NCBI RefSeq assembly: GCF_900142535.1
Contig: NZ_FRBE01000014.1
Span: 38,261-102,260, forward strand
Direction: 5' to 3'
From: Fibrobacter sp. UWEL
Lineage (GTDB): Bacteria > Fibrobacterota > Fibrobacteria > Fibrobacterales > Fibrobacteraceae
DNA length: 64,000 nucleotides
Each line of letters begins with the position of its first letter. Position 1 is the stretch's first letter. The notes beneath the pieces are model-generated. The model saw nothing but the letters and a program-made list of their open reading frames with translations. It searched no databases and was not told the origin of the DNA. Shown one piece after another: positions 36,601-44,716 of the stretch. Both the position numbers and the translations under genes were made by a program.

Positions 36601-37197
36601 GTCATGGCAACCGGTGAAAACGTAAACATCTGCGTTCTCGATACCGAAGTTTACTCCAACACCGGTGGACAGGCTTCCAAGTCCACCAACCGTGGCGCCG
36701 TCGCCCTCTTCGCAGCTGCTGGTAAGCGTGCTGGCAAGAAGGACCTGGGCCTCATCGCCATGAGCTACAAGAATGTGTACGTTGGCCGTATCGCCATCGG
36801 CGCAAACGACGCTCAGGCTCTGAAGGTTCTCCAGGAAGCAGAAGCTCACAATGGTCCGTCTCTGATCATCTGCTACTGCCCCTGCATTAACCACGGCTTC
36901 GATCTCAACAGCCAGCTGGAACACCAGAAGATGGCTGTGGATTCCGGTTACTGGACTCTGCTCCGCTACAACCCGGCTCTCGCCGCCGAAGGCAAGGCTC
37001 CCCTTGTTCTCGACTCCAAGAAGCCCACTATCCCGGTTGCAGAATACATCTACACCGAAAACCGCTACAAGCAGCTCACCCGTAACAACCCGGAAGTTGC
37101 TAAGAAGCTGGCAGACGACCTCCAGAAGGAAGTGGACGCACGCTTCGCATTCTACGAAGCAATGTCCAAGGACACTGAAGGCCTCATCAGCCTGTAA
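33628..37197 (+). CDS. nifJ: Pyruvate:ferredoxin (flavodoxin) oxidoreductase, single-chain
   Basis: 1189 residues, the usual length of homodimeric POR. Converts pyruvate and CoA to acetyl-CoA, CO2 and reduced ferredoxin in anaerobic metabolism. In order: N-terminal pyrimidine-binding domain (YPITPSSPMAEHAD), the transketolase-like domain II, the CoA-binding region, two 4Fe-4S motifs (CVQCGKCAMVCPH and CTGCGVCTQAC), a proximal cluster site (SCAGCGE), and the TPP-binding domain with GDGWAYDIGYGG and SNTGGQ. ATG at 33628 follows GGAG; the TTG at 33616 is rejected. Codon use is extremely biased, so the protein should be abundant. It is monocistronic. Confidence 0.96.
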   Translation: MAKKMIACDGNEATANVAFAVSEVAAIYPITPSSPMAEHADNWSAAGKKNIWGQVPRVFEMQSEGGAAGTVHGALQTGALTTTFTASQGLLLMIPNMYKIAGELTPTVFHVTARALAMQGLSIFGDHSDIMACRQTGFAMLGSSSVQECQDMALVAHASTLESRVPFVHFFDGFRTSHEVMKIEALEDGVIRSVIDEKYVKACRERCLTPDRPTMRGTAQNPDVYFQGRETVNPFYNKVPEIVQKYMDKVASFTGRQYHIVDYVGAPDAERVIISMGSSTCTIGDTVKYLNSKGEKVGLVNVRLYRPFPMEAVVAALPKTVKKIAVLDRCKEPGSAGEPLFQDALTAVSEAVMAGKIAMPKMIGGRYGLSSKEFTPAMVKAIFDELALEAPRARFTVGINDDVCNTSLTLDPNFKLDSDFFQAMFFGLGSDGTVGANKNSIKIIGNETENNAQGYFVYDSKKSGSMTTSHLRFGKSIIDAPYLIGENEADFVACHHTPHLESVDMLKYAKQGATFLVNTPHSAETVWDTFPRPVQAEIIKKQLKVYVIDAYAVAAKTGMGRRINTVMQTCFFSKLGNVLDSDTAIKYIKKYAEKTYAKKGMEVVQKNWDAIDASLANLFEVKVPAAVTSTKEFRAPIHGNAPAFVNEVTAEIIKGNGEKLPVSKMPVDGVFPTGTTKYEKRDLALNIPSWNPDACVQCGKCAMVCPHAAIRVKVVDESAVANAPEGFKFTAAKGFKLEGSEKPVFAISVSSYDCTGCGVCTQACIGKDKTEEGKKAINMVAQEPIKVQEGKCWDFFVDLPEFDRTKINKGLVKQAMLLEPLFEFSGSCAGCGETAYVRLVSQLFGDRMVVANATGCSSIYGGNLPTTPWAKNKEGRGPAWANSLFEDNAEFGLGMRLAITKHATQAVSLLEAANVPAELKAKLTSQDQSDEAGIQAQRANVAELKAALAGATDDASVSLRDEFADYLVKKSVWIFGGDGWAYDIGYGGLDHVMATGENVNICVLDTEVYSNTGGQASKSTNRGAVALFAAAGKRAGKKDLGLIAMSYKNVYVGRIAIGANDAQALKVLQEAEAHNGPSLIICYCPCINHGFDLNSQLEHQKMAVDSGYWTLLRYNPALAAEGKAPLVLDSKKPTIPVAEYIYTENRYKQLTRNNPEVAKKLADDLQKEVDARFAFYEAMSKDTEGLISL

Positions 37198-37202
37198 TGA
37201 TG

Positions 37203-37241
37203 TAGGGGGTTCCACCCCCTAGACCCCTTAGGGCTTCGCCC
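37203..37241. repeat. Short inverted repeats after POR
   Basis: TAGGGGGT-tcc-ACCCCCTA is followed by GGGCTTCGCCC, a GC-rich palindromic pair of the kind scattered between genes. Confidence 0.5.
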
Positions 37242-37265
37242 GAGGAATGTCATTACTGCAAAAAA

Positions 37266-37304
37266 ACGGCTCCCGTTCGAAAGAACGGGGCCGTTCTTTT
37301 TTTA
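37266..37304 (+). terminator. Terminator of POR
   Basis: ACGGCTCCCGTTC pairs with GAACGGGGCCGT around GAAA, followed by a long T run. Confidence 0.9.
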
Positions 37305-37342
37305 ATATTTTTGCTTTTTTTAAGAAATTTGCCCAATATCCC

Positions 37343-37371
37343 TTGACAAGTGTTCTATACATTTCTATATA
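37343..37371 (+). promoter_or_regulatory. Consensus promoter of tRNA-Asp
   Basis: TTGACA at 37343-37348, 17 bases, TATATA at 37366-37371. The start would be about 37378, 30 bases before the tRNA. Confidence 0.85.
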
Positions 37372-37407
37372 TGGGTCGTTCGGTTGAAAAGCCTAACAAA
37401 AACCACT

Positions 37408-37483
37408 GGGGTGGTAGCTCAATTTTGGTTAGAGCACCGGCCTGTCACGCCGGAGGTTGCGAGTTCAAGCCTCGTCTATCCCG
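37408..37483 (+). tRNA. tRNA-Asp (GTC)
   Basis: Starts GGGGTGGTAGCTCA, has the anticodon arm CCGGC-CTGTCAC-GCCGG giving anticodon GTC, and the T-arm GCGAG-TTCAAGC-CTCGT. The acceptor pairs with CTATCCC through two G-U pairs; CCA is not encoded. About 76 nt. Confidence 0.92.
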
Positions 37484-37485
37484 CT

Positions 37486-37516
37486 AAAAAGGATCTCTGA
37501 AAAGAGATCCTTTTTT
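37486..37516 (+). terminator. Terminator after tRNA-Asp
   Basis: AAAAAGGATCTCT pairs perfectly with AGAGATCCTTTTTT around GAAA. Confidence 0.9.
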
Positions 37517-37614
37517 GTATTTAAACACAATGCTCCACTCCCTCATCCCACTCACAAGAAAGCCTCCCACAGCTGCGAGAGGTCGTGTTTTTGAAGGGCC
37601 TTTACATCCACTGG

Positions 37615-38409
37615 CTAAATAGGCTTGTGTTTTCTTAGGCAGCGAATGTTCCTGGGTAGCACTTCTTTATGCCACTTGGTCCATTCTTCGAAATAGATGT
37701 ACAGCTTTTCCTGCTTGCGGAAATTGCAACCGTGAACAATGCGGCGTCCATTAGATTCCACAGGCGGAATCACGATGTGCAGACATTCATGATAGACGAC
37801 ACCTGCGATTGCATACAGCGGGCAGTTGGCCGCATCGTAACCCTTGCTGATACTGATCAGATGGAAGTCTTCCCCCGTGATGGGATCCTTACGGATAGAA
37901 TGAAAGCTGAGACCTCCTACTCGATTACTCCAGGTGATTCTGCAGGTCAACTTGTTTTCAAAATAAGTCTCGTTAATTGCTTCCAGAACCTTATCCAGAT
38001 TGTGGTATTTTCCCTGTGGGCAAATAGGCGGGACACGTCCTTTACTGGAGATTGGTGATTCACCATTATCTACAAGAATCTGGTCTACTAAAGTCCAAAA
38101 ACGACTTACCAAATCCTTAATGACGGCCTTATTCTTGGCGGTCTTGCGGCGTATGGCGTGCTCCGCCCATTCTGCGGCAAGCTCGCGGGCTTCTGCAAAT
38201 TCCGGACCTTTCATGTAGGCGGGCAGCTGAACTTCGGGATGGCCGAAGAGGAACCCCGCCTTACAGCGGATACTTTTCTTCAGGAGTGGATTGTACTTGA
38301 AGCGAACCACACCGGTGGAATCAAGATGAGTTTCCTTCACCTCTTCCTTTGGGTTTTCCGGCTGGGGCTGGGCTCCAAATAAATCTAGCTGGACTCCAAA
38401 TAAATTCAC
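37615..38409 (-). CDS. SprT-like zinc metalloprotein
   Basis: 264 residues, no signal peptide. The zinc motif is H207-E-C-L-H211 (GVVYHECLHIV), with NETYFENKLTCRITWSNR about 60 residues before it, as in SprT-like domains. The N-terminal 60 residues (MNLFGVQLDLFGAQPQPENP) form a linker-like tail. SprT-like proteins are often tied to DNA-protein crosslink repair in eukaryotes, but the bacterial role is not known. Its start overlaps the stop of the upstream YkgJ gene by ATGA, so the two are co-translated. Confidence 0.75.
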   Translation of the reverse strand: MNLFGVQLDLFGAQPQPENPKEEVKETHLDSTGVVRFKYNPLLKKSIRCKAGFLFGHPEVQLPAYMKGPEFAEARELAAEWAEHAIRRKTAKNKAVIKDLVSRFWTLVDQILVDNGESPISSKGRVPPICPQGKYHNLDKVLEAINETYFENKLTCRITWSNRVGGLSFHSIRKDPITGEDFHLISISKGYDAANCPLYAIAGVVYHECLHIVIPPVESNGRRIVHGCNFRKQEKLYIYFEEWTKWHKEVLPRNIRCLRKHKPI

Positions 38410-39218
38410 TTAGACGCCTCGATAGATCCTAGAGCGCCTTCAAAGGCATTCACAGCCAGCAGACCGCCGAAATAGCTTTCCGGCAAATCCAGCAGGGCGT
38501 AGTGTTCGGAGATTCCATAAACAGCATCTTCGATATGGTCCGGAAGATACACGATATAGCTGTCATTTTCCGGAGTGCGTAGATGATCCGGTGTACAGAA
38601 CTTCGGGTCGGTCTCGCTGAAATACATTCTGCAGGAAACAGGACGAAGCTTGTAAACGCCGCAGTCCCCCTTGTAATCGGAGAAGGGGCAAGGCTTCCAA
38701 GTTGCAAAATACTGATGAAGCGCGTCATCCTCGGCCTTGTCGTCAAAGTCGTCTTCCTCCCCTACGGATTTAGGGATCTCTTGACCTTGTTCATGGAGCA
38801 GCTTGTTCTTTTCGTAAAGGGTTTCGAACAACGTAGAGCGGACCTGGCAAGCTTCCATAATGGAAAGGAGGTCGTCACGCTTGCGAAGCTCACTGTAAAG
38901 GAACACCAATTCAAAAGGTTCCACGGACATGGGGTAATGATGGCAACAATTTCCGCAAGCAGGCCTACACTGAATGGGGCGAGGCTGCTGGGGCAAGATG
39001 GCATTCAAATAGCCTTCAAAAGCGTCGTGATATTCCTGGGTGAATGCCAAAATGTTGGGCAGTTCACTAACCAGGTTGTCCGGGCCAATGGCAGATTCAC
39101 GCCCCAGAGAGTCCGCCAACTGGTCAAGGCGGTCCCTTTCCTTTCTTAAAAGTGCTGCAAGGCGCATCTCCGCAATGCGGTATGCTTTCGTAGGGAAATA
39201 CTCTCGGTAAGAATCCAT
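38406..39218 (-). CDS. YkgJ-like cysteine-cluster protein
   Basis: 270 residues. The cysteine motif CRPACGNCCHHYP at about 85-97, with later Cys (PCPFSDYKGDCGVYKLRPVSCR), matches the YkgJ/UPF0153 family of putative zinc- or iron-chelating proteins. The N-terminal 80 residues are helical. TATATT lies 6 bases before the ATG on the minus strand, and there is no Shine-Dalgarno, so the mRNA is probably leaderless. It leads an operon with the SprT-like gene. Confidence 0.85.
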   Translation of the reverse strand: MDSYREYFPTKAYRIAEMRLAALLRKERDRLDQLADSLGRESAIGPDNLVSELPNILAFTQEYHDAFEGYLNAILPQQPRPIQCRPACGNCCHHYPMSVEPFELVFLYSELRKRDDLLSIMEACQVRSTLFETLYEKNKLLHEQGQEIPKSVGEEDDFDDKAEDDALHQYFATWKPCPFSDYKGDCGVYKLRPVSCRMYFSETDPKFCTPDHLRTPENDSYIVYLPDHIEDAVYGISEHYALLDLPESYFGGLLAVNAFEGALGSIEASK

Positions 39219-39368
39219 GGTGCAAATATACCTTTTTTTATAGAGTTTGCCATTATAGGTGAAAAAGCCCTTAAATAAGGAAAAATTTGCGAAAGTTACG
39301 CTGAAAAAAGGAAGTTTTTATTTTTTTTGTAAGAATAATGTTATCTTTTTCACCAAATTGGGAAATCC

Positions 39369-40694
39369 ATGATGAAAAAGAAATTTCAAGCGAAATTAAT
39401 TCTGTCCGCAGCAATTGTAGCATCCATCGCCTTAGCCGGATGCAACATCTTCAATCCCACTGAAGATGTGAATATTAAGTCAGGTGATGCGGCAGCACTC
39501 ACGTACGAAGCATACCTCCACTACCAGAAGAACGAATACACTGTTGCTCGTGCCTATTTTGAAAAGGCAATCGCCGCAGATTCCGCCTATTCTGAAGCTT
39601 GGTACGGAAGAGCCAAATGCGTATTGAACCAACAGCCCAGCCTCAATCTGTTCCAGCTGATTTCTTACGCCAAGAAAGAAGAAGGCGAAACTACTGTAAG
39701 TAAGTTCATGAGCATGCCGGATGAAGAAGTCAATGGAATTTCAGCCGGAATCGATTCCGTTCTTACTTATCTGGATCCCTTTATCGCCCGTGATACTTTG
39801 GGACTCATGGATAACCATGTAAAGTTTTCCTCCTTTTCAAATAGTTATGCCATCCTCCAGATGACCAAACTGGCCCTGACAGTCCGTAAGGCAAGCCTTG
39901 ACTTGCAGAACCTTTTCTCTAGTGACCTTGCAACGGGTTCTCTTTCCATCAACTGGTCTGAGTTAAGCCCCAGTGCTCTTGGTGAAGCCACCAAGGAAAC
40001 GTTTACGACTTTGGTCGCAACCGCCCAGACCCTGAAGTCTAACCCGGAAACCACCAACGCCATTCTTCGTGAATACGTCCCTGGTTCCGAAATGCTTACG
40101 GATACGGCACTCACTCTCGCAACTGAAGTCTTGGCAGACCAGATCATCAGCATTGCAGAAGTCGTGAATGATTCCGAAGTTGACCGTGCAGACGTTTATC
40201 TGCTGGTGGGAAACCACATGGATGACGACGGCGATGGCTGCGTTGATGAAGAAGTATTTGATGGTGAAGATAACGACGGCGATGGCGAAGTTGACGAAGA
40301 TATGCGCGCCAACAATACGACTACCCGTGAATACGATATTCGATTCCATTCTCCCATGCAGGTGATGAAAGTTTCCTCCACGGAAGAATACCAGCTGGTG
40401 GACATTGACGGCGATGGTCTGATGGGTGAAGCCGATGGTAAGGAATACAACTTCTTGATTGAAAAGTCCAATGATCGCAAGGATACGGGCAATCACCTGT
40501 TCCAGTTTGCAGTCAACCTTCTTTGGGTTGGTGAAACAACGGAAGACAGGATCGCCAATAAGGAACTTGTGCGTAACGACAAGGATGTGAACAACATCAA
40601 GTATGATTTGGATTGGCGTAAGGCCCATGTGGGTGGTTGTTGGGTAAACTACGATCAGGAACGCTTCCTGAAGTGGTTTGAAGGGAGAATGTAA
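39369..40694 (+). CDS. Lipoprotein with TPR region and calcium-binding-like repeats
   Basis: 441 residues. The signal peptide ends in the lipobox LAGC. One or two TPR units are at about 45-80 (YEAYLHYQKNEYTVARAYFEKAI). The C-terminal third has calcium-binding-type loops (DDDGDGCVDEEV, EDNDGDGEVDEDM, DIDGDGLMGEADG) as in thrombospondin type 3 or dockerin-like repeats. It is 2 bases upstream of an outer-membrane protein gene, so the pair likely acts together at the outer membrane. Confidence 0.75.
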   Translation: MMKKKFQAKLILSAAIVASIALAGCNIFNPTEDVNIKSGDAAALTYEAYLHYQKNEYTVARAYFEKAIAADSAYSEAWYGRAKCVLNQQPSLNLFQLISYAKKEEGETTVSKFMSMPDEEVNGISAGIDSVLTYLDPFIARDTLGLMDNHVKFSSFSNSYAILQMTKLALTVRKASLDLQNLFSSDLATGSLSINWSELSPSALGEATKETFTTLVATAQTLKSNPETTNAILREYVPGSEMLTDTALTLATEVLADQIISIAEVVNDSEVDRADVYLLVGNHMDDDGDGCVDEEVFDGEDNDGDGEVDEDMRANNTTTREYDIRFHSPMQVMKVSSTEEYQLVDIDGDGLMGEADGKEYNFLIEKSNDRKDTGNHLFQFAVNLLWVGETTEDRIANKELVRNDKDVNNIKYDLDWRKAHVGGCWVNYDQERFLKWFEGRM

Positions 40695-40696
40695 GA

Positions 40697-41950
40697 ATGA
40701 AACGTTTATTTGCTGTTCTCGCACTGGCGGGCGTTGCAACCCTCTCTTTTGCAGCAAAGGCTCCTACCCATCACTCTCTCCGTGCAGAATCCATGGGTAA
40801 CGCCCATGTTGCTGTTGTGGATGATAAAGAAGCCATCTATTACAACTATGCAGGCCTCTCCCAAATTAACCGTCTTGGAAACTTCGAGAAGCGTCCGGAA
40901 CAGGGCTACTACCCTCGAAACTTGATCGGCGACATGAGATTGAACTTGGGCGGTGCAGGTCCTTTTGAAAAGTACTTCTCCACCTATAACGATGTTACAA
41001 AGCTGCAGAAGCTTTACCAGCGTGCTCGTGACGTCGCAAATGCTCTTGGAGTTGGAAGCACCAACATTTTGCTGGACTCTCTTAGCGCGCATCCTGAATT
41101 GCTCAACACCTTGAATTCTTATGACCATAAGACTCTGGACATGAAAATCAAGATGGATGCAGAAATGGCATTCCACGGATTCGGCGGTGCACTCTGGGTA
41201 GATGGTAGTATTGCTCCCTACCTGGATGGAGGCCTTATCCTCCCCTACATGGCTGTGGACACTTTCTATGTGGACGCTGTGGCCCAGGCTGGTGTGGCAT
41301 ATGGCTTTACAGACAATTTCTCTGTTGGTATCGGCGGTAAGATCGCAAAGCGTCAGAAAGTGGACATGATGACCATGGATGTGCTGAACTACAGCACCCT
41401 CCAGGACACTCTTGAAGACCGTTACCACGATGCAACCGACAAACTTTTCGACTTTAAGTCCATTTCTGTCGGTATGGATATTGGTATGCTCTACCAATTG
41501 ACTAGAGAATTCCGTGTAGGTATATCTCTCCGTGACGTTTACTTCAAGGAACTTGCTGGAGACCGCATCCGTCCTAACCTTACCGCTGGTTTTAATTATA
41601 GCCCCAGATTCTTCAACAAGAACACGGGCTATGGTCGCAAGCTTAATTTTGCCTGTGACTTTGAAGATGCCCTTAGCAACGAAAGAAACTATAAGGCTCT
41701 CTCCCATCTAAATTTCGGTATGGAAGTGGAACAGAACATTCTCGCCTGGCCTGGTTACAATAACGAAATTAGAGCCTTGGCCTTGCGCCTTGCTGGCGGT
41801 TTCAGAGGAGGATATCCTTCCGCTGGTATTGGCCTCGAAGTCTTACGTTTCTTTACGTTTGAACTTGCCACCTGGGCAGAAGAAATGGGCTACTACACGG
41901 GGCAGGATGAACAGCGCGTGTACATGGCTCAGATCAGTTTAGGTTTCTAA
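40697..41950 (+). CDS. Outer-membrane beta-barrel protein (TraF/PorV-like)
   Basis: 417 residues. The signal peptide ends near SFA. The opening after cleavage (HSLRAESMGNAHVAVVDDKEAIYYNYAGLSQI) is the signature of FadL/PorV/UPF0164-type barrels in which a gene for an outer-membrane protein is preceded by an assembly partner. Alternating strands run to the C-terminal Phe (QISLGF), as expected for a barrel. AGGGAG precedes the ATG. It is cotranscribed with the preceding lipoprotein. Confidence 0.75.
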   Translation: MKRLFAVLALAGVATLSFAAKAPTHHSLRAESMGNAHVAVVDDKEAIYYNYAGLSQINRLGNFEKRPEQGYYPRNLIGDMRLNLGGAGPFEKYFSTYNDVTKLQKLYQRARDVANALGVGSTNILLDSLSAHPELLNTLNSYDHKTLDMKIKMDAEMAFHGFGGALWVDGSIAPYLDGGLILPYMAVDTFYVDAVAQAGVAYGFTDNFSVGIGGKIAKRQKVDMMTMDVLNYSTLQDTLEDRYHDATDKLFDFKSISVGMDIGMLYQLTREFRVGISLRDVYFKELAGDRIRPNLTAGFNYSPRFFNKNTGYGRKLNFACDFEDALSNERNYKALSHLNFGMEVEQNILAWPGYNNEIRALALRLAGGFRGGYPSAGIGLEVLRFFTFELATWAEEMGYYTGQDEQRVYMAQISLGF

Positions 41951-41955
41951 AAATT

Positions 41956-41979
41956 TGCTCCTTCGGGAGCATTTTTTTT
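41956..41979 (+). terminator. Terminator of the lipoprotein/barrel operon
   Basis: TGCTCC-TTCG-GGAGCA followed by eight T. Confidence 0.9.
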
Positions 41980-42014
41980 GTATTTTATGCGCAATCTTTT
42001 TGCAGGTTGTGTAT

Positions 42015-42815
42015 ATGTCAAAGTTGTTTGTTTTCTGTACGCTCGCCTTCGGGCTCGTAGCCTGTACGGAAACGACTACGCCTGTTACAAACATCCAAGA
42101 CGAAACCAGCGAATCCCATCAGAATTCTGGCCTCTGGAAACGTCTTAACGAAGAAGGTCTCCGCAGTTTATCATCCATCAAGCTCATGTCCAGCGATTCT
42201 CCGGACCTTAACGAAACTGTGTGCGAAAACGGTCTACATAGGGATTCAAACACCATTTATTTCGATGAGATGGAAAGCATCTACCAGGAAGGAACGCTTG
42301 TAGAGGGAGTCTGTGGTAATGCAATCAATCTTGCATCTGGTGAAGTCGCTCCCCTATCCATCAATATGGTAAGCAACATGGATAAGGGAACCGTTGAATT
42401 CTGGTTTAAGCCTAATGCGAATTTCTACAAAGATACCGCAAGGACTCTTTTGGGAAATAATCAGGCAAGAGTTCACTTTTTCGTTAAGGACAGCACCATC
42501 ATCTTCCAGAAAAATGTTACCGGCAAACATCAATATGTGAAAGGAATCCATTATTTGACCAACGAATGGACGCATATTGCGGGTCAGTGGGATGGAAAGA
42601 CCGTGAGTCTCTGGGTCAACGAAAAAATGATTGCCCAGGATGATTATGAGTATGGATATGAATTTTCTACTGGTAATAATCAACCTTATGAAAATCGATT
42701 AATCATCGGATACAAGAGCAAGTGTTGCATGGAAGCGCCTGGGCAAATAGATGCACTGACGACAAGCGGCTCTTATGATCAAATTCGCGTGTCCAACATC
42801 ACACGTTACAAATAA
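42015..42815 (+). CDS. LamG-domain lipoprotein
   Basis: 266 residues from the ATG at 42015; upstream frame is inside the preceding terminator. The lipobox is LVAC. A single LamG/ConA-like domain fills about 90-260 (GTVEFWFKPNANFYKDTARTLLGN, EWTHIAGQWDGKTVSLWVN, LTTSGSYDQIRVSNITRY). A Cys pair (KCCMEAPGQ) is conserved with the next gene. It is a close paralogue of the first LamG domain of the next gene, so the two arose by tandem duplication. The function is probably binding at the cell surface. Confidence 0.8.
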   Translation: MSKLFVFCTLAFGLVACTETTTPVTNIQDETSESHQNSGLWKRLNEEGLRSLSSIKLMSSDSPDLNETVCENGLHRDSNTIYFDEMESIYQEGTLVEGVCGNAINLASGEVAPLSINMVSNMDKGTVEFWFKPNANFYKDTARTLLGNNQARVHFFVKDSTIIFQKNVTGKHQYVKGIHYLTNEWTHIAGQWDGKTVSLWVNEKMIAQDDYEYGYEFSTGNNQPYENRLIIGYKSKCCMEAPGQIDALTTSGSYDQIRVSNITRYK

Positions 42816-42844
42816 ATTTTGATTAAAATCATATTTTTGTAAGA

Positions 42845-42871
42845 AATACTCCCATATGGAGTATTCTTTTT
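42845..42871 (+). terminator. Terminator after the first LamG lipoprotein gene
   Basis: AATACTCC and GGAGTATT arms followed by CTTTTT. Confidence 0.8.
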
Positions 42872-42913
42872 ATATATTGACTGTATCATCGCAACATTGT
42901 TAGGAGATACAAG

Positions 42914-44563
42914 ATGAAAAAGTTTCTTATTCCGTCTATGATTGCTTTCGGTCTTATGGCCTGTAGTGAAAGCAACGACGCCGTAGCTGATTCTCAGACT
43001 ACTTTCGAAAAAAATCAGGGCATTGCCGAAAACGTAGAAACCCAGGTAATTGCTTATGCTAAGGGCGATGGAAAGAGCCTGTGGAAGCATATGGAAGAGG
43101 ACGGCAACGGCTTCTTTGAAGATCATGGCATCTTGCCTACAGAAATCGCAACTCCAAATAAGGTAAAGTGCGAAGACGGTCTCAAGATGGATGGAAACAC
43201 CATCTATTTCGACGAGATGGAAGGTCTTTATCTGGAAGGCTCCCTGGTGAAAGGTGTTTGCGGTAATGCGCTCAACCTGAAGTCCGGTGAAGTGGCTCCC
43301 CTTTCCATCAACATGATTTTCCCTCTGGAAGTGGGTACTGTAGAATTCTGGTTTAAGCCCAATGAAGACTTTTATGATAAGTCCGCAAGAACTCTCCTGG
43401 GTAATGACGAAGCCCGAATCCACTTCTTTGTGCAGGGTGACCGAATCGTTTTCCAGAAGAACCATGCTGACAAGCATTTCTTCGTAGAAGGAGAAGTAAC
43501 CCTCTCTGAAGAATGGAACCATATTGCTGGCCAGTGGGATGGCAAGAATATGAGTATCTGGGTGAACGGCAAGATGGTTGGCAAGAAGGAACATACCTTT
43601 GGCTACGAAGCTTCTATCCGTCACCTGAGTGATTACGACAATCTCCTTGTTCTTGGCTATAAGAGCCGTTGCTGTATGGAAGGCCCTGGCCAATACAGTT
43701 CCTTGACCACCAGCGGATCCTATGATCAAGTTCGTATTTCCAACATTCCTCGTTACGAAGTTCCTGAGGAAATCGAAGTCCCTGAAGATACGACTATCGT
43801 TGTTGACCCCATTGTATTCGACACCGCCTACTTTGGACCCGTTACTCCGATTGTTGAGGATACTATAAAAATCGAAGTTCCTGCAGATAGCGAAGAAATT
43901 TCTGTTGTTCCTATGGATCCTCCTTCTCTTGAAGATCTGGAGAAATTCCCCAATAAAACAGATTGGAGTTGCCTCCGAGATCACATCCTGCTTTATGAAG
44001 ACTTCGATAAAAAGGATGTTAACTATAGCATTACTTTGACCGAAGGTATTGACGGAAAGGCAGGCTCCTTTGGCCGTGGTGACAAGCTGGTTTTGGACGC
44101 GTTGGATGAAGAAATCTCTCAGGGAATGCTCCTATTCTACTTCAAGCCCAGTGCTGAATTTTTTAACACACCTGACGCAGCTTTGGTCGGTTCCGATGAA
44201 GGTCGCTTAACCATTCAGAAGTCCGGCAACCGTTACTATTTCTTCAAGAACCTCCCTGACAATAAGATTTATGTCAGCGGCGAAGCAGAACTGGTAGATG
44301 GCTGGAATAAGTTTGTCGGTCAGTGGGACGGGAAGTCCATCTCCCTGTTCATTAACGACAAGCTGATTGCTACCATGCAGACCAATACGGTTTATACTCC
44401 TTCTACAAGAGGCAAGGGCGTTGCACCCTATGGCAATGCAATTCTCGTTGGCTACAAGGATTATTGCTGCACCACTGGTGATGATGTCTATGCTTATGGC
44501 GAATTTGACAACATCCTGGTGACGATGGATCTGGAATATAATCTTAAAGATTTTACGAAATAA
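42914..44563 (+). CDS. Lipoprotein with two LamG domains
   Basis: 549 residues; lipobox LMAC. The first LamG domain (about 70-275) is a paralogue of the one in the preceding gene, with identical blocks (SGEVAPLSINM, GTVEFWFKPN, TTSGSYDQ-R-SNI-RY). A Pro/Glu/Val-rich linker (about 278-345) joins a second, more divergent LamG domain (about 350-545: SCLRDHILLYEDFD, GWNKFVGQWDGKSISLFIN). GGAG precedes the ATG. A two-headed surface binding protein is the likely role. Confidence 0.8.
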   Translation: MKKFLIPSMIAFGLMACSESNDAVADSQTTFEKNQGIAENVETQVIAYAKGDGKSLWKHMEEDGNGFFEDHGILPTEIATPNKVKCEDGLKMDGNTIYFDEMEGLYLEGSLVKGVCGNALNLKSGEVAPLSINMIFPLEVGTVEFWFKPNEDFYDKSARTLLGNDEARIHFFVQGDRIVFQKNHADKHFFVEGEVTLSEEWNHIAGQWDGKNMSIWVNGKMVGKKEHTFGYEASIRHLSDYDNLLVLGYKSRCCMEGPGQYSSLTTSGSYDQVRISNIPRYEVPEEIEVPEDTTIVVDPIVFDTAYFGPVTPIVEDTIKIEVPADSEEISVVPMDPPSLEDLEKFPNKTDWSCLRDHILLYEDFDKKDVNYSITLTEGIDGKAGSFGRGDKLVLDALDEEISQGMLLFYFKPSAEFFNTPDAALVGSDEGRLTIQKSGNRYYFFKNLPDNKIYVSGEAELVDGWNKFVGQWDGKSISLFINDKLIATMQTNTVYTPSTRGKGVAPYGNAILVGYKDYCCTTGDDVYAYGEFDNILVTMDLEYNLKDFTK

Positions 44564-44589
44564 AGTAATCTAATACTCTTAATTTTATG

Positions 44590-44622
44590 GCCCGTTGGAT
44601 AATAAATCCAGCGGGCTTTTTT
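44590..44622 (+). terminator. Terminator after the double-LamG gene
   Basis: GCCCGTTGGAT pairs with ATCCAGCGGGC, followed by six T. Confidence 0.9.
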
Positions 44623-44638
44623 GGTTACTGCAGTAACC
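44623..44638. promoter_or_regulatory. Perfect 16-base palindrome, candidate operator
   Basis: GGTTACTGCAGTAACC sits between the terminator and a promoter (TTGAAC 44659, 16 bases, TATATT 44681) for the gene at 44717. A palindrome at about -70 suggests an activator or repressor site. Confidence 0.5.
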
Positions 44639-44716
44639 TTTGAAAAGAAAAGTTTGTATTGAACTTTACTACAAAATACTTATATTTTACGCGGGTTTAT
44701 ATTGTTGTAGGTGTTT

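Noticed and set aside
33604..37215. 1203-codon minus-strand frame opposite the POR gene
   Set aside because: It is the antisense of a strongly codon-biased gene; the bias leaves the opposite frame free of stops. The product has no recognisable motif. Similar long antisense frames occur opposite dnaK, dnaJ, trpB2 and the LamG genes.
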